A stretch of DNA of 64,000 bases from the NCBI RefSeq assembly GCF_004004515.1, contig NZ_RXOL01000003.1, forward strand, positions 310,001 to 374,000, given 5' to 3'. Source of the stretch: Croceicoccus ponticola. GTDB lineage: Bacteria > Pseudomonadota > Alphaproteobacteria > Sphingomonadales > Sphingomonadaceae. The translations under genes and the position numbers were made by a program. Positions 34,635 through 44,370 of this stretch are shown here, piece after piece (within the stretch, counting starts at the first letter, position 1; each line of letters opens with the position of its first letter). The notes beneath the pieces were generated by a model. That model was given only the letters and a program-made list of their open reading frames with translations. It searched no databases and was not told where the DNA came from.

Positions 34635-37150
34635 TGCCCGCCAAGGACCTGCTCGCAGAATATAACGCCAAGCGCGATTTCGCCAAAACGGCGGAACCTG
34701 CGGCCAAGGGCGCAGCGAGGGGCAAAGGTGGCGGCAACCTGTTCGTCGTCCAGAAGCACGATGCGACGCGGCTGCACTGGGACTTGCGGCTGGAAGTCGA
34801 CGGCGTGCTGAAAAGCTGGGCAGTGACGAAAGGGCCATCCCCCGATCCCGACATCAAGCGGCTGGCGGTGAGGACCGAAGACCACCCTTTGTCCTATGCC
34901 GATTTCGAGGGCGTCATACCCAAGAGCGAATATGGCGGCGGCTCCATCATGGTGTGGGACCGGGGAACCTGGGCGCCGATCGCGGGCAAAAGCGCGAAGG
35001 ACATCGACGAAGGCCACCTGCACTTCACGCTGCACGGCGAAAGGATGAAGGGCGATTGGCTATTGATCCGGCTGAAGCCTCGCCCGGGCGAAAAGCGCGA
35101 GAACTGGTTGTTGCGCAAGATCGGCGACGAATATGCGCAGGATGGCGACCCCCTGGTCCAGCGCGCACTGACGAGCGTGCTGACAGGGCGGTCGATGGCG
35201 GAAATCGCCTCAGCCCAGCAGGGCGATGATCCGCCGGTTGGCCAGCAGAACGACGCCTTCGTCGCCCGGATGGAAAAGGCGTCGTCCTCCAATTCGTCAC
35301 CAACCAAATCGCGCAAGGCAGCCGACGCGCCGATTCCGAAATTCCGCAAGCCGCAGCTGGCGACGCTGGTCGACGACGTGCCCGCCGGCAACGGCTGGAT
35401 GCACGAAATCAAGTTCGACGGCTATCGCGCCATCGTCGCCGCCAAGAGCGCGGACGTTCGCATTTATACCCGCAACGGCAAAGACTGGACCGACAAGTTC
35501 GCGCCGCTAGTCGCCGCGCTGGCCACGCTCGACTTGCCTTCGTGCCTGATCGACGGAGAGATCGTTGCCACCGACGCGCGCGGCAATCCCGATTTTTCGG
35601 CGCTCCAATCCGTGCTGAAACGCGGGCACGGCGCGCAGGGCGATGGAGACGCCCTGTCATTCCACGCATTCGATTGTCTCGAACTGGCGGGACAGGATCT
35701 TGGCCCGCTACCAAATATCGAGCGCAAGGAGCGGCTGGAGGCGCTGCTGTCCCAAGCCCGGCCGCCGATCCACGTCGCCGACCATGTCATCGGCGCGGGC
35801 GAAAAGCTGTACGATGCGATGTGCCGCGCCGGGCAGGAAGGGATCATCTCCAAACGGATCGACGCGCCCTATGCCTCTCGCCGGTCGCGCAATTGGGTAA
35901 AGGTGAAATGCACCCGGCGACAGGAATTCGTGATCGTTGGCTGGAAAGCATCGAGTGCCAAGGGTCGCCCTTTTGCATCCCTGCTGCTGGCCCAGCACGA
36001 AGGCGGGGGCCTGATATACAGGGGCAATGTCGGCACGGGTTTTGCCGCCGACGATCTTGACGATCTGACCGCAAGGATGAAGCGGCTGGAGCGCAAGACC
36101 TCCCCTGTGGATGTGGGCAAGACCGAGGCGCGCGGCGTTACGTGGGTCAGCCCGCAGCTCGTCGCCGAAATCGCCTTTGCCGAATTCACCGCCGACGGGC
36201 GCGTACGGCACGGCAGCTTTATCGGCCTGCGCGGGGACAAACAGGCTTCCGAGGTTGCGCCCGAAACATCCGACGATCCGCCCATCCCGGAACCCGTTGC
36301 CATCACCAGCCGCGATCGCGTGGTCTTTCCCGAAAGCGGGCAGACCAAGGGCGCGCTGGCCGATTATTACGCCACCATCGCGCCGGTCATGCTGCCCTTT
36401 GCCGCGCGTCGTCCGATCAGCATCGTCCGCTGTCCGCAGGGGCGCGGCAAGAAATGCTTTTTCCAGAAACACGACAGCGGCGCGCTGGGCGATGCGGTGC
36501 GCCATGTTCCGATCCGCGAAAAGGACGGCGGGACCGAGGATTACCTTTACATCGAAGATATGCGCGGCCTGCTGCAATGCGTGCAGATGGGCACGATCGA
36601 ATTCCACGGCTGGGGCGCAAGGACCGACGATGTCGAAGCGCCCGATCGCATGGTGTTCGACCTCGACCCCGACGAAGGGCTGGACTTCACCGACGTTAAG
36701 CGCGCCGCTAACGACATTCGCGCGCGGCTTGCCGACATAGGCCTCGTCAGTTTCGCGATGCTGTCGGGCGGCAAGGGTGTGCACGTCGTGGTGCCCCTGA
36801 CGCCGGGGCATGGCTGGGACGCGCACAAGGATTTTGCCCGCCGCTTTGCCGAAGCGCTGTCGATCGCCGAACCGGACCGCTTCGTCGCGACGATGAGCAA
36901 GGCGAAGCGCAAGGGCAAGATATTCATCGACTGGCTGCGCAACCAGCGCGGATCGACCGCCGTCCTGCCCTATTCCGCCCGCGCCCGCGCCGGGGCGCCA
37001 GTCGCGGTGCCGATCGCGTGGGGGGAACTGGAGCGACAGGACAACGCGCATCCTTTTTCGATCGACGATGCCAAACGGCTGCTGGACCGGGCGCAATCGA
37101 AATCTCTTGCCGGATGGGGCTTTGCCGATCAGGCCCTGCCCGATGTCTAG
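34634..37150 (+). CDS. ligD: Multifunctional non-homologous end-joining DNA ligase LigD
   Basis: An 838-residue three-domain protein. The N-terminal 3'-phosphoesterase has FVVQKHDATRLHWDLRLE and ITMV-like metal site residues (about 35-180). The ATP-dependent ligase has nucleotidyl lysine K260 in EIKFDGYRA (about 200-520). The primase-polymerase has catalytic D676 and D678 in FDLDPDEG and the GGKGVHVVVPL motif (about 545-838). It heals, fills and seals breaks held by Ku. The order phosphoesterase-ligase-polymerase is the arrangement known in Pseudomonas-type LigD; all three sites look intact. Confidence 0.95.
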   Translation: MPAKDLLAEYNAKRDFAKTAEPAAKGAARGKGGGNLFVVQKHDATRLHWDLRLEVDGVLKSWAVTKGPSPDPDIKRLAVRTEDHPLSYADFEGVIPKSEYGGGSIMVWDRGTWAPIAGKSAKDIDEGHLHFTLHGERMKGDWLLIRLKPRPGEKRENWLLRKIGDEYAQDGDPLVQRALTSVLTGRSMAEIASAQQGDDPPVGQQNDAFVARMEKASSSNSSPTKSRKAADAPIPKFRKPQLATLVDDVPAGNGWMHEIKFDGYRAIVAAKSADVRIYTRNGKDWTDKFAPLVAALATLDLPSCLIDGEIVATDARGNPDFSALQSVLKRGHGAQGDGDALSFHAFDCLELAGQDLGPLPNIERKERLEALLSQARPPIHVADHVIGAGEKLYDAMCRAGQEGIISKRIDAPYASRRSRNWVKVKCTRRQEFVIVGWKASSAKGRPFASLLLAQHEGGGLIYRGNVGTGFAADDLDDLTARMKRLERKTSPVDVGKTEARGVTWVSPQLVAEIAFAEFTADGRVRHGSFIGLRGDKQASEVAPETSDDPPIPEPVAITSRDRVVFPESGQTKGALADYYATIAPVMLPFAARRPISIVRCPQGRGKKCFFQKHDSGALGDAVRHVPIREKDGGTEDYLYIEDMRGLLQCVQMGTIEFHGWGARTDDVEAPDRMVFDLDPDEGLDFTDVKRAANDIRARLADIGLVSFAMLSGGKGVHVVVPLTPGHGWDAHKDFARRFAEALSIAEPDRFVATMSKAKRKGKIFIDWLRNQRGSTAVLPYSARARAGAPVAVPIAWGELERQDNAHPFSIDDAKRLLDRAQSKSLAGWGFADQALPDV

Positions 37151-37240
37151 GGCGGCGATGCCCCCCTTCACGAAGCCGCAACCTTGCGGCACTATTCACC
37201 CTGACCGAACAACCGTTTTCGCGATTAGGGAGAATATCGA

Positions 37241-37594
37241 ATGGCAAGTCCGTGGGGAAATGGCGATGGCGGCATGATTGTCACAACCACTCCCACCGTG
37301 CAGGGGCGCGAGATCAGCGGCTATCTCGGCATCGTGACCGGTGAAGTCATCGTTGGCGCGAACCTGTTCCGCGACATCTTTGCCTCCATCACCGATCTCG
37401 TCGGTGGTCGTTCGGGCAAGTACGAGGAAGTGCTCGCCCGTGCGCGGCGCGAAGCCATCGCGGAAATGAAGGAAGAGGCGATGAAGCTTGGCGGCAATGC
37501 GGTCGTCGGCGTCGACCTCGATTACGAAGTGCTGGGCCAGAACGGTTCAATGCTGATGGTCAGCTGTTCCGGCACGGCGGTCGTGCTGGGCTAG
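37241..37594 (+). CDS. YbjQ family heavy-metal-binding-like protein (UPF0145)
   Basis: A 117-residue protein of the YbjQ/UPF0145 family: [65 protein letters not shown] and a final [13 protein letters not shown]. The family forms pentamers; the metal-binding label comes from domain naming and no function is proved. An AGGGAG ribosome site precedes the ATG. It stands alone, 90 bases after ligD. Confidence 0.88.
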   Translation: MASPWGNGDGGMIVTTTPTVQGREISGYLGIVTGEVIVGANLFRDIFASITDLVGGRSGKYEEVLARARREAIAEMKEEAMKLGGNAVVGVDLDYEVLGQNGSMLMVSCSGTAVVLG

Positions 37595-37600
37595 GGCCCT

Positions 37601-38455
37601 TCACCCCGCCGCGCTGCCGATCAACCACATCGCACCGCGAAGCCGCACACTGTCGCCGTCGGCATAAACGCCAAGAGCCTCGCGCAGGGATGCGATGCTC
37701 GCGGCGACGATCTTGTCGGGTTGGTTGCGCAGCCAACTGTTGACCGCGCCGATCTGCGTCGACTGGATCACGGCTTCTTCCAACCCGCGCCCGGCCGCGA
37801 TGTCGAGAACGAGGTCCAGCCGCTCAAAGCTAGGCGGCATCCAGCCAGCCGCGGCCAACACCTCGGTAACATGACCAGGATCAGCAAAGGCGAACATGCC
37901 GGGCGCGTGGGGCACAGCGACCGGGCGCGGCGGCAGGTGTCTTGCAACCGCCGCCATCGGCACCGCCATCCACGGGTTTTCGTCCAGCGCGCGCCAACAC
38001 GCGATCGCCATGCGCGCACCCGGCGCGGCAGCGCGGCGCATGTTCGCAAAGGCCGCCACCCGGTCGCCAAAGAACATCGTGCCGAAAGCGGAGACAAGCA
38101 GGTCGTATTGATCCAGCGCTTCTGTTGCGGGATCGACCTTGCGCCAATCGACATTGGCGATACCGGCTATTCCGGCCCGCCGTTCGCCTTCTGCCAGCAT
38201 CGGTCCGGAAATGTCGTAGCCCGCCACCCGCCCCGTCGGCCCGACAGCGTGCGCGAGCGCCAGCGTCGGTGCACCACAGCCGCAACCGATGTCCGCCACC
38301 TGCTGCCCGGGTTTCGGCGCGGCAAACGCCAGCAGCGCGTCGGTCACCGGAGCCAGCGTTATGTCGGTGTGTTCCTGCCGCGCGACCCATGTCTGCCCGC
38401 CGGCACCGTTCCAGAACGCCAGCATGTCGGCATTGATTTCGTCGGGATGGGGCAT
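37601..38455 (-). CDS. Class I SAM-dependent methyltransferase
   Basis: A 284-residue methyltransferase with motif I VADIGCGCGAPTLALAHAVGP, the acidic residue after beta-2 in VAGYDISGPML, and the post-I region WRKVDPATEALDQYDLLVSAF. The substrate is unknown; resemblance is to small-molecule or quinone-type enzymes of the UbiE group. The second ATG (MPHPDEIN) with AGGAAG seven bases upstream is the chosen start. Convergent with the YbjQ gene, six bases apart. Confidence 0.85.
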   Translation of the reverse strand: MPHPDEINADMLAFWNGAGGQTWVARQEHTDITLAPVTDALLAFAAPKPGQQVADIGCGCGAPTLALAHAVGPTGRVAGYDISGPMLAEGERRAGIAGIANVDWRKVDPATEALDQYDLLVSAFGTMFFGDRVAAFANMRRAAAPGARMAIACWRALDENPWMAVPMAAVARHLPPRPVAVPHAPGMFAFADPGHVTEVLAAAGWMPPSFERLDLVLDIAAGRGLEEAVIQSTQIGAVNSWLRNQPDKIVAASIASLREALGVYADGDSVRLRGAMWLIGSAAG

Positions 38456-38735
38456 GAACATCTTCCTGTCGGGCGACCGTGGCCCTTTCTATTACGACGG
38501 GGTTGAAAAGCGAAACCGGGCGGGCGCGAAACGCCATTGATGGCACTCGTTAAAATCTCTTGAAGCCAAACGGACACAAACGCTGTATGGGCGCCGCAAA
38601 GCCGGCTGTGCGAATTGTTCGATTTGTCGGTTTAAAGCTTGCGGTATCCAGCGCTCCGACCTCGCGGTCTTGTCGCTCCGCAACGCCCCTGCATTCGGAC
38701 TGCCGCCTTTGCGGCCAAAAAAATCGTTGGAAATC

Positions 38736-40496
38736 ATGACATTCACTAATCTACCGCCGCTTTTCGGCGAAGCACTTGCCGAACGCGGTTACGCCGATGC
38801 CACATCGGTTCAGGCCGCCGTTCTTGCCTCCGAAGCGATCGGACGCGATTTGATCGTTTCGGCCCAGACCGGGTCGGGAAAGACCGTCGCCTTTGGCCTG
38901 TCGATGGCAAACGAACTGCAGGACACCTTCGGCATTCCCGCAGAAGGCCCGCTTGCTCTCGTCATCGCCCCCACCCGCGAACTGGCTTTGCAGGTCGGCC
39001 GCGAGCTCGAATGGCTTTACGCCAAGGTGGGCGCGCGTATCGCCACCTGCGTTGGCGGCATGGATCCGTCCAAGGAACGCCGGTCGCTGCGCGGCGGGCC
39101 GCACATCGTCGTCGGCACGCCGGGCCGCCTGCGCGATCACCTCGAACGTGGCGCGCTCGACCTCAAGAGCTTGCGCGTGGCGGTTCTCGATGAAGCTGAC
39201 GAAATGCTCGACATGGGCTTTCGCGACGATCTCGAGGAAATTCTCGACGCGACCCCGACCGAACGGCGTACCCTGCTGTTTTCGGCGACAATGCCCAAGC
39301 CGATCGTCGCCTTGGCCAAACGGTATCAGCGCGATGCCCTTCGCATTTCGACCGCGGGCGATTCGCGCGGCCACGGCGACATCGCGTTTCAGGCGGTGAC
39401 CGTATCGCCTGCCGAAATCGAAGCGGCGGTGGTGAACCTGCTCCGCTTCCACGAGGCGGAAACGGCGATGCTGTTCTGCGCCACGCGCGACAATGTCCGC
39501 CGCCTTCATTCGACGTTGCAGGAACGCGGCTTTGCCGTGGTCGCGCTTTCGGGCGAACATAGCCAGTCGGAACGCAATCAAGCGCTGCAGGCACTGCGCG
39601 ACAAACGCGCGCGCGTTTGTGTCGCCACCGACGTCGCCGCTCGCGGCATCGACTTGCCCAGCCTCAGCCTCGTCATTCACGTCGAAATCCCGCGCGATGC
39701 CGAAACCTTGCAGCACCGTTCGGGCCGCACCGGGCGCGCGGGCAAGAAGGGCACCGCCGTAATCATGGTCCCCTATCCGCGCCGCAAGCGGGTCGAGGCG
39801 ATGCTGCGCGGTGCGAAGATCGACGCCGAATGGATGAACGCGCCCACGCCCGAAGCGATCCGCGCACAGGATCGCGAACGGCTGATCGCCGCGATGCTAG
39901 AACCCGTCGAATTCGACGATGAGGATCGCGCGCTGGCCACCTTGTTGATGGCACAGCGTTCGCCCGAAGACATCGCCGCAGCACTGGCCCGCGCCCATCG
40001 CGCCGCCATGCCGCAGCCCGAAGATCTTGTCGAAAACACGCCCCAAGCCCGTCAGGCTGCGCAACAGGAACGCCATCGTCCAGGGTTCGAAGACACCGTG
40101 TGGTTCAGTATGGATATCGGACGCCGACAGAATGCCGATGCGCGCTGGATCTTGCCGCTGCTGTGCCGTCGCGGCCATATCACCCGCAACGAAGTCGGCG
40201 CGATCCGCATCGGTGGCAACGAAACGCATTTCCAGATTCCCCGCACGATCGCCGACAAGTTCGCGGCAGCGGTCGTCCGCACGGCGCAGGACGAAAGCGG
40301 CGAAGAAACGGTCCACATCGAAGCATCCGAGGGCCCGCGCGAGACTGCACGCGAAAACCGTTCCGGTCCGCCCCGCACGATGGCGCCCGGTGGCCGCAAG
40401 CATGGCCCGCCGGGCGCCGGCGGCCGCGTTGCGGGCAAGGGCGGCAAGCCCGGTGGCCAGCCCGGTGGCCAGCATCGCAAGGGCCGCAAGCCCTGA
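38736..40496 (+). CDS. DEAD-box RNA helicase with DbpA-like C-terminal domain
   Basis: A 586-residue helicase with motif Q (ATSVQAAVL), motif I AQTGSGKT, PTREL, motif II DEAD, motif III SAT and motif VI HRSGRTGRAGKKG. A C-terminal RNA-binding module of the DbpA type (about residues 470-530: ITRNEVGAIRIGGNETHFQIP) and a Gly/Lys/Arg-rich tail follow. It probably unwinds RNA in ribosome assembly or decay. The leader of nearly 200 bases before the ATG is AT-richer and may carry cold or growth control, which is common for this family. Confidence 0.93.
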   Translation: MTFTNLPPLFGEALAERGYADATSVQAAVLASEAIGRDLIVSAQTGSGKTVAFGLSMANELQDTFGIPAEGPLALVIAPTRELALQVGRELEWLYAKVGARIATCVGGMDPSKERRSLRGGPHIVVGTPGRLRDHLERGALDLKSLRVAVLDEADEMLDMGFRDDLEEILDATPTERRTLLFSATMPKPIVALAKRYQRDALRISTAGDSRGHGDIAFQAVTVSPAEIEAAVVNLLRFHEAETAMLFCATRDNVRRLHSTLQERGFAVVALSGEHSQSERNQALQALRDKRARVCVATDVAARGIDLPSLSLVIHVEIPRDAETLQHRSGRTGRAGKKGTAVIMVPYPRRKRVEAMLRGAKIDAEWMNAPTPEAIRAQDRERLIAAMLEPVEFDDEDRALATLLMAQRSPEDIAAALARAHRAAMPQPEDLVENTPQARQAAQQERHRPGFEDTVWFSMDIGRRQNADARWILPLLCRRGHITRNEVGAIRIGGNETHFQIPRTIADKFAAAVVRTAQDESGEETVHIEASEGPRETARENRSGPPRTMAPGGRKHGPPGAGGRVAGKGGKPGGQPGGQHRKGRKP

Positions 40497-40564
40497 TCCA
40501 ATCCAGACCCGCATATGCGCTGTTCGGTCCAAAGCCTGACATGCATGTGCGGCCTGCGGACACG

Positions 40565-40601
40565 GCGGCGAGCGCGTTTTCGAACGAGATGCGCTCGCCG
40601 C
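40565..40601. terminator. Strong convergent hairpin after the helicase gene
   Basis: GCGGCGAGCGC and GCGCTCGCCGC form an 11-bp perfect stem with a 15-base loop that contains its own GTT-TTCG-AAC mini-stem. It lies between the converging helicase and patatin genes, twelve bases from the latter's stop, and is a likely bidirectional terminator. Confidence 0.65.
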
Positions 40602-40612
40602 ACCCTGACCGG

Positions 40613-43087
40613 TCATGTTTTCGACAGTAGCGCCCGAATGGCATCGACCGTCTTCGTGGCTGTGGTGAGAAGCTCTCCCTCCTGATCGAGAACGATCTTG
40701 AATGCCTCCCGCTTGTACGCACGAAAATCGATACTGGCCCTTAGCGAACCATCGGTGACGGCGCTGGCGATGATGTCGATCAGGCGCTCGACACCATTGA
40801 GCCGTCCCCAAAGGTAGTCGTTTTCGCGCGCCTCGCGACTCATGAAACCGCCGAAACCGATCACGGACGACCCTAGCAGGCTTCGCGATTCCAAAAGATC
40901 CTTGAAGCTGTCGCCGTCGATCGGACTGATCCGGTCGACCAGAATATTGCTGAACGAATAAGTCTCGGGCCGCTGCGGATGCGATACGCTCATCGCCTGA
41001 AGGAGAACGATGTCCCAATACGGAAACCCGACGTATCCGGACCGGATCTCTTGCCGGTACGCCTCCTCCATCTGGTCCAGCAGCGGGGACGTCAGAAGTT
41101 CGTCGAGTTCTTCATTCGAGCCGACCAGCGACAGGGCATCTTCAAGCTCTTCGAAGAACTTCGTGATGTCCCCGTCGCGAACCGCGGCATAGGCCGCCGG
41201 GTCCGCATATCGCTCACATTCGGTGGAGCAGAACAGCATTTGCGCGCGACTGGCGAGCGCGGGATGATCGCGATACCCGAACGAACTGCGATCGATATCC
41301 TCAAGACATTCCGACAGGCGCTTCTTCAACTGGTCCAGATCGCTCGAAGAAGTCGTAGCGCCTCCCGCATCGTCGCTTCGCCGATACAGCGAATTGACGC
41401 TGCTTATAATCAGGGAAATCCGGCGCTTTTTATAGGGGATCGCAAAGTAGACGATGAACCGTGAAAACGCCGGCAGATCGGCATCTTGCGCGACATTATC
41501 GGGGATCAGGTAGTCGTTGATAAGAATGCCATGCGCCGTGCACCATGCCTCTACGACCTCCTTGACCCAGACCGCCTCCCGCGACGTCGCGCTGTAATGG
41601 CATAGGTCGTCGATTATCGCGGCAACGACGTCGATGCCTTCGCGTACCAGCGCCCGGATCCAAGGATCGTAGACCAGCGCCATTCGGGCAAGCGCATTGG
41701 TGGACGTGAGCCTGAGGTGACGCAGTTCGGCCTCCGACATCTTCCCCCCGATCGTCCCTTTCGTCGCTTGCTCTATCAACGCAATGACGTGCTTGCGCGA
41801 AATTTCGACGATCTCCTGAAGTCGGTCGACTTGTGCATTCAGCAGGCCGATTTTCTCCAGTTCTTCGTAGATCGGGATCGTGCGCGGCAAATCGCTCAAC
41901 GCGCTGCGGATCGTCGAAAAGAAACCGGGAACCTCGAGAGCGCTGCTTGCGCCATCTCTTGCGGGGTGCGGATCGACGTAGACGAGGCGCCGGTCGACAT
42001 CCCGATAGGCGTAATGTTCGGAAATGGCATCGATGGCCGCCTGAACCGGTCGGTTATTGAGCACGCTGCCGTCGAGAAAGACGAAATCCTCCGGCCTGGC
42101 GCCAGCGGCCAGATCGGCCGCGAAGTTGCCCTGGAAAAATGCATCCCTTTCGGGCCAATCCCGCCCTGTATTTCCCAGAAACCGATCCAGTTCGCCGACG
42201 CTGCACGGCGGAAACGCACCGGGGTAGCTCGCAGTCGCTCTGCTGGCGAACGCGAGCCCCGGGATATTGCCGTCGTCGAATTCGGATTCTGCCCTGAACC
42301 CCGGGGATCGCTGCGTCGTGAACCGGATCAACCGTTTGTGCTCGCGTTCGTAAACGACGGGTGGATCGTGAATGAAGATCGGTCTTTGGACCCCATGAAA
42401 ATCGGTCACCGACAGGAACACGTCCAGAGAGCATTCGGACGGCAGAAGCGTGGCACCCTTCGCCATGTCACCCCTCATCGCCTCCAGCCCGACAGTCAAC
42501 AGTTCGAGGAAATGAGTGCCATCCAACGGTGGCTTGAACCAGCGCGACCTGATGAATTTGGAAATGCGCCGCCGCATCATGACACTGCTTTCGGGTGGAA
42601 GCAGGCCCTCCTTCACCATCCTCACGAATAACAAGCGGGCAATCGGCCAGATGTACCATTTGCTCCACGATTTTGCCCTCGCTTCGGGGGCCAGCAGGCT
42701 GATGATGTCCGCCTGCTCCAGCCACATCGAGGTCTGTGGCGCCAGATCCAGATCATGTGCGATGGCGCGGCCCAGCGTGACGGCATTGATGCCACCTGCC
42801 GATGATCCCGAGATGATGTCGACGATCACCCGGAGATTGAAGGACTGCCCCAAGGCTTTCAAGAGATTGAAATAAACCGGCTCGGTCGACACCGGACCCT
42901 TGGCATTGCGGGATTGTTCGTAAGTGTGCGACGGGTCCTGCTTGATCGCCTGCGACCTTTGCGAATGATAGGACCGCGATGCCCGCACAAGGTTCAGAAT
43001 CTCGCGATTGACGCCGTGCTGATAGATCGCGAGCGAAACGCCGCCGTAAAGGACCAGCGCGAGCCTAAGCTCTTTTTCCTTCACCAT
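40613..43087 (-). CDS. Large patatin-like phospholipase, DUF3376-type
   Basis: An 824-residue patatin-like acyl hydrolase. The oxyanion motif is LYGGVSLAIYQHGV, the nucleophile is S96 in GSSAGG, and the catalytic aspartate is D339 in FLDGSVLNNRP. The catalytic dyad is intact. About 450 residues of mostly helical sequence follow, as in DUF3376-type patatins, far longer than the common 300-residue form. No signal peptide is seen, so a cytosolic or membrane-surface lipase or phospholipase is expected. Its role (lipid remodelling or defence) is unknown. It stands alone on its strand, divergent from a bacterioferritin-like gene. Confidence 0.85.
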   Translation of the reverse strand: MVKEKELRLALVLYGGVSLAIYQHGVNREILNLVRASRSYHSQRSQAIKQDPSHTYEQSRNAKGPVSTEPVYFNLLKALGQSFNLRVIVDIISGSSAGGINAVTLGRAIAHDLDLAPQTSMWLEQADIISLLAPEARAKSWSKWYIWPIARLLFVRMVKEGLLPPESSVMMRRRISKFIRSRWFKPPLDGTHFLELLTVGLEAMRGDMAKGATLLPSECSLDVFLSVTDFHGVQRPIFIHDPPVVYEREHKRLIRFTTQRSPGFRAESEFDDGNIPGLAFASRATASYPGAFPPCSVGELDRFLGNTGRDWPERDAFFQGNFAADLAAGARPEDFVFLDGSVLNNRPVQAAIDAISEHYAYRDVDRRLVYVDPHPARDGASSALEVPGFFSTIRSALSDLPRTIPIYEELEKIGLLNAQVDRLQEIVEISRKHVIALIEQATKGTIGGKMSEAELRHLRLTSTNALARMALVYDPWIRALVREGIDVVAAIIDDLCHYSATSREAVWVKEVVEAWCTAHGILINDYLIPDNVAQDADLPAFSRFIVYFAIPYKKRRISLIISSVNSLYRRSDDAGGATTSSSDLDQLKKRLSECLEDIDRSSFGYRDHPALASRAQMLFCSTECERYADPAAYAAVRDGDITKFFEELEDALSLVGSNEELDELLTSPLLDQMEEAYRQEIRSGYVGFPYWDIVLLQAMSVSHPQRPETYSFSNILVDRISPIDGDSFKDLLESRSLLGSSVIGFGGFMSREARENDYLWGRLNGVERLIDIIASAVTDGSLRASIDFRAYKREAFKIVLDQEGELLTTATKTVDAIRALLSKT

Positions 43088-43317
43088 CGCACCTATCGGT
43101 TAGCCGGCATGGCGGAAGGCTTACGAACCCACCGTCATTGCGACTGTTCCGACCCTGACGGCCTTTATTCCCGATCCCGAAACTATAGCCCAAGTCCCCG
43201 CCATAGACCAGATATTCGCCCGCTCCACTTTGACAGTCAGAACGCCGGCGACTGACGCCAGCGCAAAATTGTGCTATGGCAAAGATGCGGGGAAGATCTG
43301 TTGAAAGGAAACTTCCG

Positions 43318-43785
43318 ATGAAGGAAATCGACAGGGATCGCGTCGTCATGATCCTGAACCGTATCCTTGAGCAAGAGCTGGCTGGCGTCGTGCGCTATAC
43401 GCACTATTCGTTGCTGGTATTCGGCTTCAACCGCATTCCCATCGTTTCTTGGTTGCGAAGCCAGGCCGATGAATCGCTGCTTCACGCGCAGCAAGCCGGT
43501 GAGATGATCACACTGCTTGGCGAACACCCATCGCTGAAGATCGGCCCGCTGCTGGAATCGCACAATCACGATATTGGCGCGATACTGCGGGAGTCGCTGG
43601 AATCCGAGGCATCGGCGCTTGCCCAGTACAAGGAGCTTTTGGGCGCGGTCGAAGGCAAGTCGGTCACGCTTGAGGAATATGCTCGCAAGATGATTTACCA
43701 AGAAGAACTGCACGCCGGCGAGGTCGACAAGATGTTGCGAAAGCCGGGTGATATCGCCGCCTATGCACAAGTCGAGCCTGCCTGA
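43318..43785 (+). CDS. Bacterioferritin-like ferritin-family protein
   Basis: A 155-residue four-helix protein: ILNRILEQELAGVVRYTHYSLLV, DESLLHAQQAGEMITLLGE and ARKMIYQEELHAGEVDKML carry Glu and His residues at ferroxidase-like positions (ferritin/Dps-like superfamily). No haem-ligand methionine could be confirmed, so I call it bacterioferritin-like and not Bfr proper. GAAAGGAA lies before the chosen ATG; an in-frame ATG 14 codons upstream adds basic, atypical residues. It probably stores or oxidises iron in the cytosol. Confidence 0.8.
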   Translation: MKEIDRDRVVMILNRILEQELAGVVRYTHYSLLVFGFNRIPIVSWLRSQADESLLHAQQAGEMITLLGEHPSLKIGPLLESHNHDIGAILRESLESEASALAQYKELLGAVEGKSVTLEEYARKMIYQEELHAGEVDKMLRKPGDIAAYAQVEPA

Positions 43786-43812
43786 TCGGCCGTTAGACTG
43801 GACCTGCGCGAT

Positions 43813-44124
43813 ATGGTAAAAACGCAACGGATATTTTACGCAAAGGCCAATGTGACGATGGCACCTCCACGGTCCGATCCACGCTCGCTTTACAAGGACC
43901 CGGAGTCCTTGCGCTGCGATACGTCGCTGCCGCTTGAAGAACGGCAACGCCTGCTCACGCAATGGAAAGACCTGCTGGACGAACGCCTCAATTCGGAGGC
44001 CGAGGGGATGTCGGCACCATCCCCAATGACCGCAGAAGCGGAGGGACGGATCGCGGATGAGGAGCGCAGGGTCAGCAACGCCCTGATCGCGATCGAAGAG
44101 GAGATGGCGGCCCGCACGCGATAG
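43813..44124 (+). CDS. Small hypothetical protein
   Basis: A 103-residue hydrophilic protein (88 if the second in-frame ATG is used) with the segment RSLYKDPESLRCDTSLPLEERQRLL and a helical, charged C-terminal half (RIADEERRVSNALIAIEEEMAAR). It starts 27 bases after the bacterioferritin-like gene on the same strand and may be co-transcribed with it. No domain was recognised. Real coding is supported by the low-bias amino acid pattern and spacing, not by homology. Confidence 0.6.
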   Translation: MVKTQRIFYAKANVTMAPPRSDPRSLYKDPESLRCDTSLPLEERQRLLTQWKDLLDERLNSEAEGMSAPSPMTAEAEGRIADEERRVSNALIAIEEEMAARTR

Positions 44125-44370
44125 GCACCTGTTCGACGGACCGGGGCGCTTTGCCGCCGGGGTGTGGCGGGCAATGGCGCACTGTGCGTCGCATTCTAAA
44201 ACCTTGCACGCGACTCCGCAGAAGGTGTATTCTCATAAAGTGGCAGGACTGTAATCCTGAGTTCCGAAAAGCGTCTCCACGAGCTTTTTAGCGAAGTCGA
44301 CTTTACCCCGGTCGCCCGGAATGCTCGATAATTGAAAGCCTTTTCGTCCTGCCCCGCTGAGAGGAGCCGG

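Noticed and set aside
35708-37192. 494-residue minus-strand open frame
   Set aside because: It is antisense to ligD, whose domains are intact throughout this region.
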